Origin: Nitrospirae bacterium CG1_02_44_142
GTDB lineage: Bacteria > Nitrospirota > Thermodesulfovibrionia > Thermodesulfovibrionales > UBA1546
Direction of reading: 5' to 3'
Assembly: GCA_001871685.1 (NCBI GenBank)
Contig: MNVK01000066.1
Coordinates: 1-16,138 of the forward strand
Length of the DNA stretch: 16,138 nucleotides
The position numbers and the translations under genes were made by a program. Under the pieces are notes generated by a model. It was not told the origin of the DNA. It searched no databases and saw only the letters and a list, made by a program, of their open reading frames with translations. Position 1 is the stretch's first letter; each line of letters begins with the position of its first letter. Of the stretch, positions 1 through 6,686 are shown piece by piece.

Positions 1-7
1 TACGCAT

Positions 8-34
8 AGGCCATCGGCCTTTAAATTTTATTTC
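8..34 (+). terminator. Possible weak intrinsic terminator
   Basis: AGGCC and GGCCT form a 5-bp stem around a 3-nt ATC loop (8-20), followed by a T-rich tract to about 34. It could end a gene left of the window. The stem is short and the tract is interrupted by A residues, so this is a weak call. Confidence 0.3.
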
Positions 35-76
35 CGCTCTCGGCAGAAAATAGTTCTTTAAAAGGAGAATAAGGAA

Positions 77-220
77 ATGAAAAAGATGGCAAAGATAGGG
101 ATTTTGATGGTTTTATTGGCATTTGCCGTAACAGCCTGCGCCACCGGCGGAATAAATACCCCGCTGCCGCAAACTGATACCGGATTATCTACGTGGGGGA
201 ATTTGAAAAAAATTGAATAA
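77..220 (+). CDS. Small lipoprotein, 47 residues
   Basis: A 47-residue protein with a Lys-rich start (MKKMAKIG), a hydrophobic stretch (about residues 7-19) and a lipobox VTAC with the lipidated Cys at residue 21. The mature part is only about 27 residues, rich in Gly, Thr and Pro. An AAAGGAG ribosome binding site at 61-67 lies 9 nt before the ATG, which supports both expression and this start. No function can be assigned. Small lipoproteins of this shape are often membrane anchors or entericidin-like, but the sequence does not identify a family. It converges on the minus-strand gene at 247-507 with a 26-nt gap. The lipoprotein signal is directly visible; translation is inferred from the binding site. 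Confidence 0.72.
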   Translation: MKKMAKIGILMVLLAFAVTACATGGINTPLPQTDTGLSTWGNLKKIE

Positions 221-246
221 ACACAAATTCAAAAAGCTGGCGGCTA

Positions 247-507
247 TTACACCTCTACCAGTTCCACCTTTACATCGTACCCCAGCTTGTGCAGGTAGCC
301 ATAGCAATCGTCCCATGTGAGACCGAACTCGCGGACATCTGCAAGTCCTATGCGGGCAAGGATGTCTCTAATAAGTTCAAAGCTGCTGCTTTCAAAGTCA
401 GCCTCTCTCATCATATCCTCTGACCATGTGACAATGCCTGATAGGTCTATTCCTCTATTTATGTATTTTATAAGCATTTCTGCAAGTAGCTTTCTCGTTA
501 AAACCAT
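247..507 (-). CDS. Conserved-looking hypothetical protein, 86 residues
   Basis: I do not recognise this family. The protein starts MVLTRKLLAEML and is acidic, probably mostly helical, with Trp at two sites (TWSED, LTWDD) and a Val-rich C-terminal strand. The frame is open upstream to 552, but the ATG at 505-507 is preferred because AGAGGG lies just upstream on the minus strand at about 514-519, while the upstream ATG has no such site. There is no signal peptide or membrane segment, so it is probably cytosolic. It diverges from uvrA across a 177-nt gap that holds two inverted repeats. A small regulatory or immunity-type role is conceivable but unsupported. Confidence 0.6.
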   Translation of the reverse strand: MVLTRKLLAEMLIKYINRGIDLSGIVTWSEDMMREADFESSSFELIRDILARIGLADVREFGLTWDDCYGYLHKLGYDVKVELVEV

Positions 508-571
508 GGTTATCCCTCTTATCTTCAATGGGCATCTAAGTAAGTATAACATAAGAAAAGTGGAGTTTAGC

Positions 572-594
572 AGGACAGATATTCCATTTGTCCT
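572..594. repeat. Inverted repeat upstream of uvrA
   Basis: AGGACA (572-577) and TGTCCT (589-594) form 6-bp arms around an 11-nt AT-rich spacer. It sits between the divergent 86-residue gene and uvrA and could be an operator or a hairpin. Confidence 0.4.
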
Positions 595-608
595 ACAACG
601 ATGCTGCT

Positions 609-621
609 CTACGAGTCGTAG
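609..621. promoter_or_regulatory. 13-bp palindrome, candidate operator for uvrA
   Basis: CTACGAGTCGTAG is symmetrical apart from its central G. It lies 51 bp before the likely uvrA -10 element, a plausible place for a regulator. It does not match the classical LexA boxes known to me, so the regulator, if any, is unknown. Confidence 0.35.
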
Positions 622-669
622 ACTTTTCAGCTCACATACCAGTCAAAAATGGGTGAACGGCATTTTCCG

Positions 670-678
670 TGTTAAAAT
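670..678 (+). promoter_or_regulatory. Extended -10 promoter directly before uvrA
   Basis: TGTTAAAAT matches the extended -10 pattern TGnTATAAT with one change in the hexamer (TAAAAT, 673-678). Initiation about 7 nt downstream would fall at or next to the uvrA ATG at 685, giving a leaderless or nearly leaderless message. No good -35 element is seen at 17 bp, which is usual for extended -10 promoters. Confidence 0.45.
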
Positions 679-684
679 ATCAGG

Positions 685-3504
685 ATGTCAAACAGGGAGC
701 TTATAATTGAGGGGGCGCGGCAGAACAACCTCAAAAATATCACGCTCCGCCTTCCCCATGACAAAGTCATCGCAGTAACCGGAGTCTCAGGCTCAGGCAA
801 ATCATCTCTTGCATTTGACACAATCTTTGCAGAAGGGCAGTGGAGGTTTATTGAGTCTCTATCAACTTATGCCCGGCTTTTCCTTGAAAAACTTGACAGG
901 CCTGATGTTGATGCAATCTACAATATACGTCCCGCCATAGCGCTTGAGCAAAAAAACCCGGTAAAGGGCTCGCGCTCAACAGTAGGAACACTCACGGAGA
1001 TGTATGACCTCCTGAGGATTCTTTATTCAAAAATATCAACTCCGTTCTGCCCGCTTTGCGGAAAAGAGATAAGAAAGTGGGATACGTCGCAGGTGGTCAA
1101 AGAATTGACTGAAAGATATGCAGGCAGCAAGGCAATAATCATCTTCAATTCCGCTGAATCACTTGAGAGCCTCAAACAAAGAGGTTTTCACAGGGCATGG
1201 GTTGATGGAGAGATAAAGGGGATTGGGGATTTGGGATTGGGGATTGGCGAAAAAACTAAACTCCAAACCCTAACCCCTAACCCCTCTTATGATGTCGTCC
1301 TTGACAGGCTTGTGATAAAAGATGAGCCGAGGCTTTCGGATTCCATAGAGATGGCATGGAAAGAAGGGAACGAAAAGGCGGAGGTTGTAATCCTGCAGGA
1401 TGCTGAAAAAATCATCCTGCGTTTTTCAGGTGAGAATGTATGCGATGAGTGCAATGTTTCTCTTCCTGAGCCTTCGCCTCTGCTTTTCTCCTTTAATCAT
1501 CCTATTGGCGCATGTCCCGAATGCAAGGGATTCGGAAATGTCCTTGTTTACGATGAAGACCTTGTAATCCCGGATAAGTATCTTTCCCTTTCAGAAGGCG
1601 CAATAGGCGTATGGGAAAAGTCAGGATATAAATGGTGGAAAAAGCAGATGCTTGCAGGGGCTAAAAAAGCCGGAATTGATATAAAAAAACCTTTCAACGA
1701 ACTTTCAAAGGAAGAAAAAGACAAGCTCTTTAAAGGCACAGATGATTTTTACGGGATAGACAATTTTTTTGAGGAGCTTGAGGCAAAAAGGTATAAACTG
1801 CATGTGAGGGTATTTCTGAGCAGGCACAGAAAGGCTGCTGTCTGCCATGCCTGCAACGGCAAACGGCTGAAAAAGGAATCGCTTGCGTATAAGATTTCCG
1901 GCCTTGATATTGCCGGGGTGTGCGAACTCCCTGTCTCACGACTCATAAAGTTTTTCACGGATGCTGACATATCACTATTCAAGAGAAACCTTGCAAAAGA
2001 ACTCCTCAGGCAGATAAGCCTTAAACTTCAGTTTCTCAGCAGAGTAGGCGTTGATTATCTGAGTCTCAGCAGGCAGGGCAAGACGCTTTCAGGAGGAGAA
2101 TATCAGCGGGTAAATCTTTCAAACCAGCTCAGTTCGCTGCTGACTGGAACTCTTTATGTGCTGGATGAACCGACAGTCGGGCTTCATCCAAGGGACACAG
2201 AAAAGATTGCAAAAATCATGTCGGAACTTTCAGAACTTGGGAATACGATAATTGTCGTTGAGCACGACAGGAGCATTATCAAAACTGCCGACTGGGTGGT
2301 GGAGCTGGGCCCCGGAGGCGGGCGCAATGGAGGAGAGGTTGTATTTTCAGGAGCAATGGAAGAGTTTTTAAAGACTGATACATTGACGGCACAATATATC
2401 AACAAAACGGGTATTAGGGATTGGGGATTAGGGGTTAGTAAAACCAAACCCCAACCCCTGACCCCTAAATACTTCATAGCCTTGACCGGCGCTGCCGGCA
2501 ATAACCTGAAATCTGTTGACTTTAGAATCCCCACAGGGGCTCTTACAGCAGTAACCGGGGTTTCAGGCTCAGGCAAGAGCAGCCTTGTGGTTGAGACATT
2601 TTACAGGGCGCTGGCAAGACATTTAAAGGTTGAGCCTGATGCTCCATTGCCATATAAAGATATTCTGGGAATGGAACATATAAGAAACATAAAACTTATA
2701 GACCAGACTGCGATAGGCAAAAGCCCGCGTTCAAATGCGCTTACCTATCTTAAGATGTTTGACCCTATACGCAAATTGTTTGCAGAGCAATACGAGGCCC
2801 GGGTTCACGGATACGGCCCAGGATTTTTTTCATTTAATGTGCCGTCCGCCTCAGGCGGAGGCAGGTGTGAGACGTGCAGGGGCGAAGGGTATCAGAAGAT
2901 GGAGATGTATTTTTTTGAAGACCTTTATGTAACATGCGAAGAGTGCGGAGGAAAGAGATATACGCCGGAGGCTTTGAGGATTTCATACAAAGGCAAAAAT
3001 GTAAATGACGTCCTGAATATGACGGTTGACGAGGCTGCAGATTTCTTTTCTGACACTCCACAAATAACAGGCAGGCTGTTATTAATGAAAGACATCGGGC
3101 TGGGTTATCTCAGGCTTGGCCAGCCTGCAACAACATTTTCAGGAGGCGAGTCGCAGAGGATAAAAATCTGCTCTGAACTTACACCCCCCTCTCGCCCCCC
3201 CTTAGCAAGGGGGGGATGGGGGGGTAATGGTATTCTATATATCCTTGACGAGCCCACCGTGGGGCTTCATTTCACGGATGTGCAGGCTTTGCTTCGCGTG
3301 CTTCAGAGGCTTGTTGACGCAGGCAATACAGTGCTGGTTATAGAGCATAACCTTGACGTCATAAGGGCAGCAGACTGGATTATTGATTTGGGCCCCGAGG
3401 GCGGAGAAAGGGGAGGCAGGATAATATTTGAAGGAAAACCCGAGGACATAATCAAATCCAAAACCTCATATACAGGGAAATATCTGAAGGAGTATTATTT
3501 ATAA
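685..3504 (+). CDS. uvrA: UvrA-family excinuclease ABC ATPase, with in-frame repeat insertions
   Basis: UvrA is the damage-recognition ATPase of nucleotide excision repair; it binds DNA as a dimer and loads UvrB. Both ABC halves are complete: Walker A GVSGSGKSS at residues 33-41 and 625-633, signatures LSGGE at 468-472 and FSGGE at 818-822, Walker B LYVLDEPT near 490 and LYILDEPT near 851. Zinc-type Cys pairs lie at 122/125, 253/256, 277/280, 387/390, 728/731 and 751/754. The segment around 122-240 corresponds to the UvrB-binding region, so it is not the short UvrA2 type. Several normally fixed positions differ (GQWRFIESLSTYAR, EQKNPVKGSRSTVG), so a divergent paralog is possible. Four palindromic elements are inserted in frame at about residues 178-201, 576-596, 721-725 and 833-847. 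The start fits the family N-terminus (MSNRELIIEGARQNNLKN) and has no Shine-Dalgarno site. Confidence 0.93.
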   Translation: MSNRELIIEGARQNNLKNITLRLPHDKVIAVTGVSGSGKSSLAFDTIFAEGQWRFIESLSTYARLFLEKLDRPDVDAIYNIRPAIALEQKNPVKGSRSTVGTLTEMYDLLRILYSKISTPFCPLCGKEIRKWDTSQVVKELTERYAGSKAIIIFNSAESLESLKQRGFHRAWVDGEIKGIGDLGLGIGEKTKLQTLTPNPSYDVVLDRLVIKDEPRLSDSIEMAWKEGNEKAEVVILQDAEKIILRFSGENVCDECNVSLPEPSPLLFSFNHPIGACPECKGFGNVLVYDEDLVIPDKYLSLSEGAIGVWEKSGYKWWKKQMLAGAKKAGIDIKKPFNELSKEEKDKLFKGTDDFYGIDNFFEELEAKRYKLHVRVFLSRHRKAAVCHACNGKRLKKESLAYKISGLDIAGVCELPVSRLIKFFTDADISLFKRNLAKELLRQISLKLQFLSRVGVDYLSLSRQGKTLSGGEYQRVNLSNQLSSLLTGTLYVLDEPTVGLHPRDTEKIAKIMSELSELGNTIIVVEHDRSIIKTADWVVELGPGGGRNGGEVVFSGAMEEFLKTDTLTAQYINKTGIRDWGLGVSKTKPQPLTPKYFIALTGAAGNNLKSVDFRIPTGALTAVTGVSGSGKSSLVVETFYRALARHLKVEPDAPLPYKDILGMEHIRNIKLIDQTAIGKSPRSNALTYLKMFDPIRKLFAEQYEARVHGYGPGFFSFNVPSASGGGRCETCRGEGYQKMEMYFFEDLYVTCEECGGKRYTPEALRISYKGKNVNDVLNMTVDEAADFFSDTPQITGRLLLMKDIGLGYLRLGQPATTFSGGESQRIKICSELTPPSRPPLARGGWGGNGILYILDEPTVGLHFTDVQALLRVLQRLVDAGNTVLVIEHNLDVIRAADWIIDLGPEGGERGGRIIFEGKPEDIIKSKTSYTGKYLKEYYL
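1218..1285. repeat. G-run/C-run imperfect palindrome inserted in uvrA (copy 1)
   Basis: A G-rich arm (1218-1247) and a C-rich arm (1261-1285) flank an A-rich loop. About 19 of 23 opposed positions pair, including G-U pairs, with regular A-C mismatches. It encodes residues about 178-201, with core GLGIGEKTKLQTLTP. Compared from memory with E. coli UvrA, this stretch is about 8 residues longer. It belongs to the same family as the copy at 2411-2472. Confidence 0.75.
2411..2472. repeat. G-run/C-run imperfect palindrome inserted in uvrA (copy 2)
   Basis: A G-rich arm (2411-2438) and a C-rich arm (2444-2472) flank a TAAAA loop, with most positions paired. It forms the linker between the two ABC halves and encodes residues about 576-596, with core GLGVSKTKPQPLTP. 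DNA and reading frame match copy 1 at 1218-1285 (shared GLG, KTK, Q, LTP). Confidence 0.75.
2845..2859. repeat. 15-bp palindrome in the uvrA zinc-module region
   Basis: TCCGCC and GGCGGA form 6-bp arms around TCA. It encodes SASGG just before the Cys pair 728/731. The family normally reads FSFNVxGGRC here; this protein reads FSFNVPSASGGGRC, about four residues longer, so the palindrome accounts for the extra length. Confidence 0.55.
3183..3225. repeat. C-run/G-run palindrome inserted in uvrA nucleotide-binding domain 2
   Basis: Two C-runs (3184-3189, 3195-3201) pair with two G-runs (3209-3215, 3218-3224) around the centre CTTAGCAAG, with a small internal loop. It encodes TPPSRPPLARGGWGG between the second signature (818-822) and Walker B (about 851), where E. 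coli UvrA has only about 8 residues. A related palindrome lies in tolB at 11451-11497. Confidence 0.8.
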
Positions 3505-3516
3505 GTCAAAGATGAT

Positions 3517-3546
3517 GTGAAATATATTTTTCTTCTCAAGTATAAT
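3517..3546 (+). promoter_or_regulatory. Likely sigma70-type promoter for the transporter operon
   Basis: A perfect TATAAT lies at 3541-3546, with GTGAAA at 3517-3522 as a partial -35 and an 18-bp spacer. It lies between the uvrA stop and the lipoprotein gene at 3605, leaving a leader of about 50 nt. Confidence 0.5.
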
Positions 3547-3604
3547 ATTTGATTAAACGAAATGGGCAGAAGATAACGAGGAACTAAGGCGAAGAGGTGA
3601 AAAC

Positions 3605-4018
3605 ATGGTTAGAATATTACTTCTGGTTTCAATGATTTTTGTCTTTCTTGCAGGATGCGCAATGCAAGGAGGTCCGGCGCTGTATCCGAATGCTCATTTA
3701 AATGCCGTTGGTAAAGAACAGGCAGAAATTGATATCGGGGAGTGCGAACGCCTTGCCAATGAATATATCAAGACAAATCCCGGCGGTGGCGCAGCCGGCA
3801 GTGCGGCAGCTGGAGGCGCTGCCGGAGCATTTGTTGGAGGCGCAGCCGGAGCCGTGACAGGGAATATCGGGAAAGGCGCAGGCATAGGAGGCGCAGCCGG
3901 AGCCGCCAGCGGCCTGGTCAGGGGAATATCAAAGTCATCAAAGCCAAGTCAGGTCTATAAAAATTTTGTGTTTCGTTGTCTCAGGGAAAAAGGCTACGAA
4001 CCCATAGGCTGGCAGTAA
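3605..4018 (+). CDS. Glycine-zipper lipoprotein, 137 residues
   Basis: The N-terminus MVRILLLVSMIFVFLAGC carries a lipobox LAGC with Cys at residue 18, so it is probably a periplasm-facing lipoprotein. Residues about 60-106 are a Gly/Ala-rich stretch built from repeats of the type GGAAGA, typical of glycine-zipper membrane segments as in the 17-kDa surface antigen and OmpA-like glycine-zipper families. Cys residues at about 47 and 127 (GECERL and FRCLREKGY) could form a disulfide in the periplasm. GAGGTG ends about 6 nt before the ATG. The solute-binding protein gene begins 7 nt after its stop, so they are probably cotranscribed. Its precise function is unknown; envelope stability or membrane association is the usual suggestion for this fold. 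Confidence 0.85.
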   Translation: MVRILLLVSMIFVFLAGCAMQGGPALYPNAHLNAVGKEQAEIDIGECERLANEYIKTNPGGGAAGSAAAGGAAGAFVGGAAGAVTGNIGKGAGIGGAAGAASGLVRGISKSSKPSQVYKNFVFRCLREKGYEPIGWQ

Positions 4019-4025
4019 TTCCACC

Positions 4026-5684
4026 ATGTTTTCCTGCATGACAAAAAGGGCCTTTCTTTTTCTTCTAATTCTTTTAATCGCCGTCAATATCCTGGGCTGT
4101 AAAGAGAAACCTGCTGCGACAATCAAAACCAGTTCAGAAAACAACTCTGACGAGCCTGCATACGGAGATGCGCTGATAGTCGGCTCCATCGGAGAGCCGA
4201 GCATACTTATTCCGATGCTCGCAGGTGACAGCGCCTCCCATGATATTGCAGGATTATTATTCAACGGGCTTGTAAAATACGACACCGACCTCAGCGTTAT
4301 CGGAGACCTCGCAGAATCATGGGATATTTCAAAGGACGGGCTTGTCATAACATTCCATCTGAGAAAAGGCGTGAAATGGGCTGACGGCGCTGCATTCACG
4401 GCGGATGATGTGAAATTCGGTTACGATACGATTGTCAATGAAAAAACACCCACTGCATATAAAGAAGATTTTTTACAGGTTAAAAAAGCAGAGGTTGTTG
4501 ATAAATACACATTCAGGGTTGCCTATGAAAAACCCTTTGCTCCTGCGCTCACGTCCTGGAGCGGCATTGTTGTTCTTCCAAAACACCTTCTTAAAGACGC
4601 GGATATAACAAAGAGCGAGTTTGCAAGAAACCCTGTTGGCCTCGGCCCGTTCAAACTCAAAAGATGGACTCCGGGGCAGGAGCTGATTCTTGATTCTTAC
4701 AGAGAATATTTTGAAGGCAGGCCCTACATAGACAGGTATGTTTACAGGTTAATCCCCGACCTTTCAACCATGTTTCTTGAGCTTAAGGCAGGCAGCATAG
4801 ATATGATGGGGCTGACGCCGATACAATATACAAAGCAGACAAACACGGATTTTTTCAAAAACAACTTTCAGAAATTCCGCTATCCGGTTTTCGCATATAC
4901 CTATATGGGTTTTAATCTTAAACATCCATTTTTTCAGGATAAGCGTGTAAGGCAGGCAATTGCCTATGCAATAGACAAGGGCGAGCTTATTGATGTTGTT
5001 CTGTTCGGGCTTGGAAGCCCTGCAACAGGGCCTTATGTCCCGAATACCTGGCCTTATAATCCTAATGTGAAAAAATACGAATACAATCCTGAAAAGGCAA
5101 AGGAGCTTCTTAAAGAAGCCGGATGGGAAGATACCGACGGTGACGGGTTGCTGGATAAGGATGGAATACCATTCAGGTTTACGATTTTTACCAATATGGG
5201 CAATACCCTGAGAAAAAATGCCGCAACGATTATACAGTGGAGGCTCGCAAAGGTAGGGATAAAGGTTGAGATACGGGCGCTTGAATGGTCCACCTTTATT
5301 AATGAATTTATAGACAAAAGGCGTTTTGAGGCTGTTATCCTCGGCTGGCAGATAGGACTTGACCCTGACCAGTATGACATCTGGCATTCATCCAAGACAA
5401 AAGAAAAGGAATTTAATTTCGTAAGCTATAATAATCCTGAAGTTGATGAGCTCCTTGAAAAAGGCAGGAGGACCTTTAATATAGAAGAGCGGAAAAAGGC
5501 ATATTTCAGGATTCAGGAAATACTCGCGGAAGAACTTCCCTATATCTTTTTGTATGTGCCTGACGCAACACCGGTTGTTAATGTGAGGTTTAAAGGCATA
5601 AAACCCGCCCCTATCGGCATAACCTATAATCTTCCGAAGTGGTATGCGCCGCAAAAAATGCAAAAGTATATGGTGGAGCCATAG
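4026..5684 (+). CDS. Family-5 peptide-type ABC transporter solute-binding lipoprotein
   Basis: This is an extracytoplasmic binding protein of the DppA/OppA family (SBP_bac_5), which captures peptides, nickel chelates or similar ligands and hands them to the permeases that follow. The signal peptide ends in a lipobox ILGC with Cys at residue 25. Family motifs include GLVKYD and LAESWDIS near residue 85-105, LRKGVKWADG near 115-125, the VRQAIAYAIDK helix near 310 and DPDQYDIWHSS near 445. A DTDGDGLLDKDG loop near 368 resembles a calcium-binding loop. The length (552) suits the family. Neither ATG at 4026 nor the in-frame ATG at 4038 has a clear Shine-Dalgarno site; translation may be coupled to the gene ending at 4018. 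The ligand cannot be read from the sequence. Confidence 0.93.
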   Translation: MFSCMTKRAFLFLLILLIAVNILGCKEKPAATIKTSSENNSDEPAYGDALIVGSIGEPSILIPMLAGDSASHDIAGLLFNGLVKYDTDLSVIGDLAESWDISKDGLVITFHLRKGVKWADGAAFTADDVKFGYDTIVNEKTPTAYKEDFLQVKKAEVVDKYTFRVAYEKPFAPALTSWSGIVVLPKHLLKDADITKSEFARNPVGLGPFKLKRWTPGQELILDSYREYFEGRPYIDRYVYRLIPDLSTMFLELKAGSIDMMGLTPIQYTKQTNTDFFKNNFQKFRYPVFAYTYMGFNLKHPFFQDKRVRQAIAYAIDKGELIDVVLFGLGSPATGPYVPNTWPYNPNVKKYEYNPEKAKELLKEAGWEDTDGDGLLDKDGIPFRFTIFTNMGNTLRKNAATIIQWRLAKVGIKVEIRALEWSTFINEFIDKRRFEAVILGWQIGLDPDQYDIWHSSKTKEKEFNFVSYNNPEVDELLEKGRRTFNIEERKKAYFRIQEILAEELPYIFLYVPDATPVVNVRFKGIKPAPIGITYNLPKWYAPQKMQKYMVEP

Positions 5685-6686
5685 ATGATTGCCTATCTGA
5701 TAAAACGCCTGCTTGAGATGCTTCCCACACTCCTGGGGATAACTTTAATTTCATTCTTTATCATGCACCTTGCTCCCGGAAAACCTACGGATATTCTCAC
5801 AGAGTTAAATCCGAAGATAACTCCCGAGGCCAGGGAGCGGCTTGAAAAACTCTATAACCTTGACAAGCCGGTTGTAGTTCAATACGGACTCTGGCTGAAA
5901 AGAATTGTAAAACTTGATTTTGGAGAATCATTTTCAACTGACAGAAGGCCTGTTATGCAGAAGATATGGGACCAGAAACAGTCCTTACTTGACAGAAGGC
6001 TCTTCATCACGTTAATGATAAATCTGATAACATTTGCAATCATCCTTGCAATCTCAATACCGATAGGCGTCTCATCGGCAACCCGTCAGAATTCTCTTTA
6101 TGACAAGGTAATGACGACAACTGTGTTTATCGGGTTTGCAATGCCGTCATTCTGGTTTGCGCTTCTTTTAATGATGTTCTTCGGGGTATATCTCGGCTGG
6201 CTTCCTATCTCCGGCCTGAAATCCCTGAATTACGACGCCCTGCCTTTGCTCGGCAAGATATGGGACAGGACCGGCCATCTTATCCTCCCTGTTTTTATCT
6301 CGGCCTTCGGCGGCCTGGCAGCAGATTCAAGATTCATGAGGAGCAGTATGCTTGAAGTTATAAGGCAGGATTATGTCACAGTGGCCAGGGCCAAAGGACT
6401 GCCTGAGAAAAAAGTTATCTACAAACATGCGCTCAGAAATGCCCTGCTTCCTCTTATTACTTTGATTGGCTTATCTGTCCCCGGGCTTATAGGCGGAAGC
6501 GTAATCTTAGAGAGTGTCTTTGGCATTCCGGGCATGGGACAGTTATTTTTTATGAGTGTTATGACGAGGGATTATCCTATGGTAATGTGTATTCTCACAA
6601 TCGGAGGTATGCTGACACTTCTGGGAAATTTGTTTGCTGATATCGGTTATATGCTTGCAGACCCGAGGATAAGGGCAAGGCAATGA
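5685..6686 (+). CDS. DppB/OppB-type ABC transporter permease
   Basis: This is the first inner-membrane permease subunit of the peptide/nickel-type importer. An N-terminal membrane segment (about residues 10-30) is followed by the periplasmic region with DKPVVVQYGLWLKRI and LDFGESF, typical of DppB. Further hydrophobic segments lie near 100-125, 140-165, 200-220 and 260-320. The cytoplasmic EAA-type loop that contacts the ATPase is seen as RQDYVTVARAKGLPEKKV followed by HALRNALLPLI (about residues 229-257). The ATG follows directly on the stop of the binding-protein gene and overlaps the next permease by 4 nt, so the three are translationally linked. Confidence 0.93.
   Translation: MIAYLIKRLLEMLPTLLGITLISFFIMHLAPGKPTDILTELNPKITPEARERLEKLYNLDKPVVVQYGLWLKRIVKLDFGESFSTDRRPVMQKIWDQKQSLLDRRLFITLMINLITFAIILAISIPIGVSSATRQNSLYDKVMTTTVFIGFAMPSFWFALLLMMFFGVYLGWLPISGLKSLNYDALPLLGKIWDRTGHLILPVFISAFGGLAADSRFMRSSMLEVIRQDYVTVARAKGLPEKKVIYKHALRNALLPLITLIGLSVPGLIGGSVILESVFGIPGMGQLFFMSVMTRDYPMVMCILTIGGMLTLLGNLFADIGYMLADPRIRARQ

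Noticed and set aside
317..706. Plus-strand frame of 129 codons overlapping the 86-residue minus-strand gene
   Set aside because: It is antisense to a gene with a better ribosome binding site, runs into uvrA, and has low-complexity Ser-rich composition.
3779..3913. Glycine/alanine repeats in the 3605 lipoprotein as a DNA repeat element
   Set aside because: The repeats follow codon periodicity of a glycine-zipper protein domain and need no separate DNA-level explanation.
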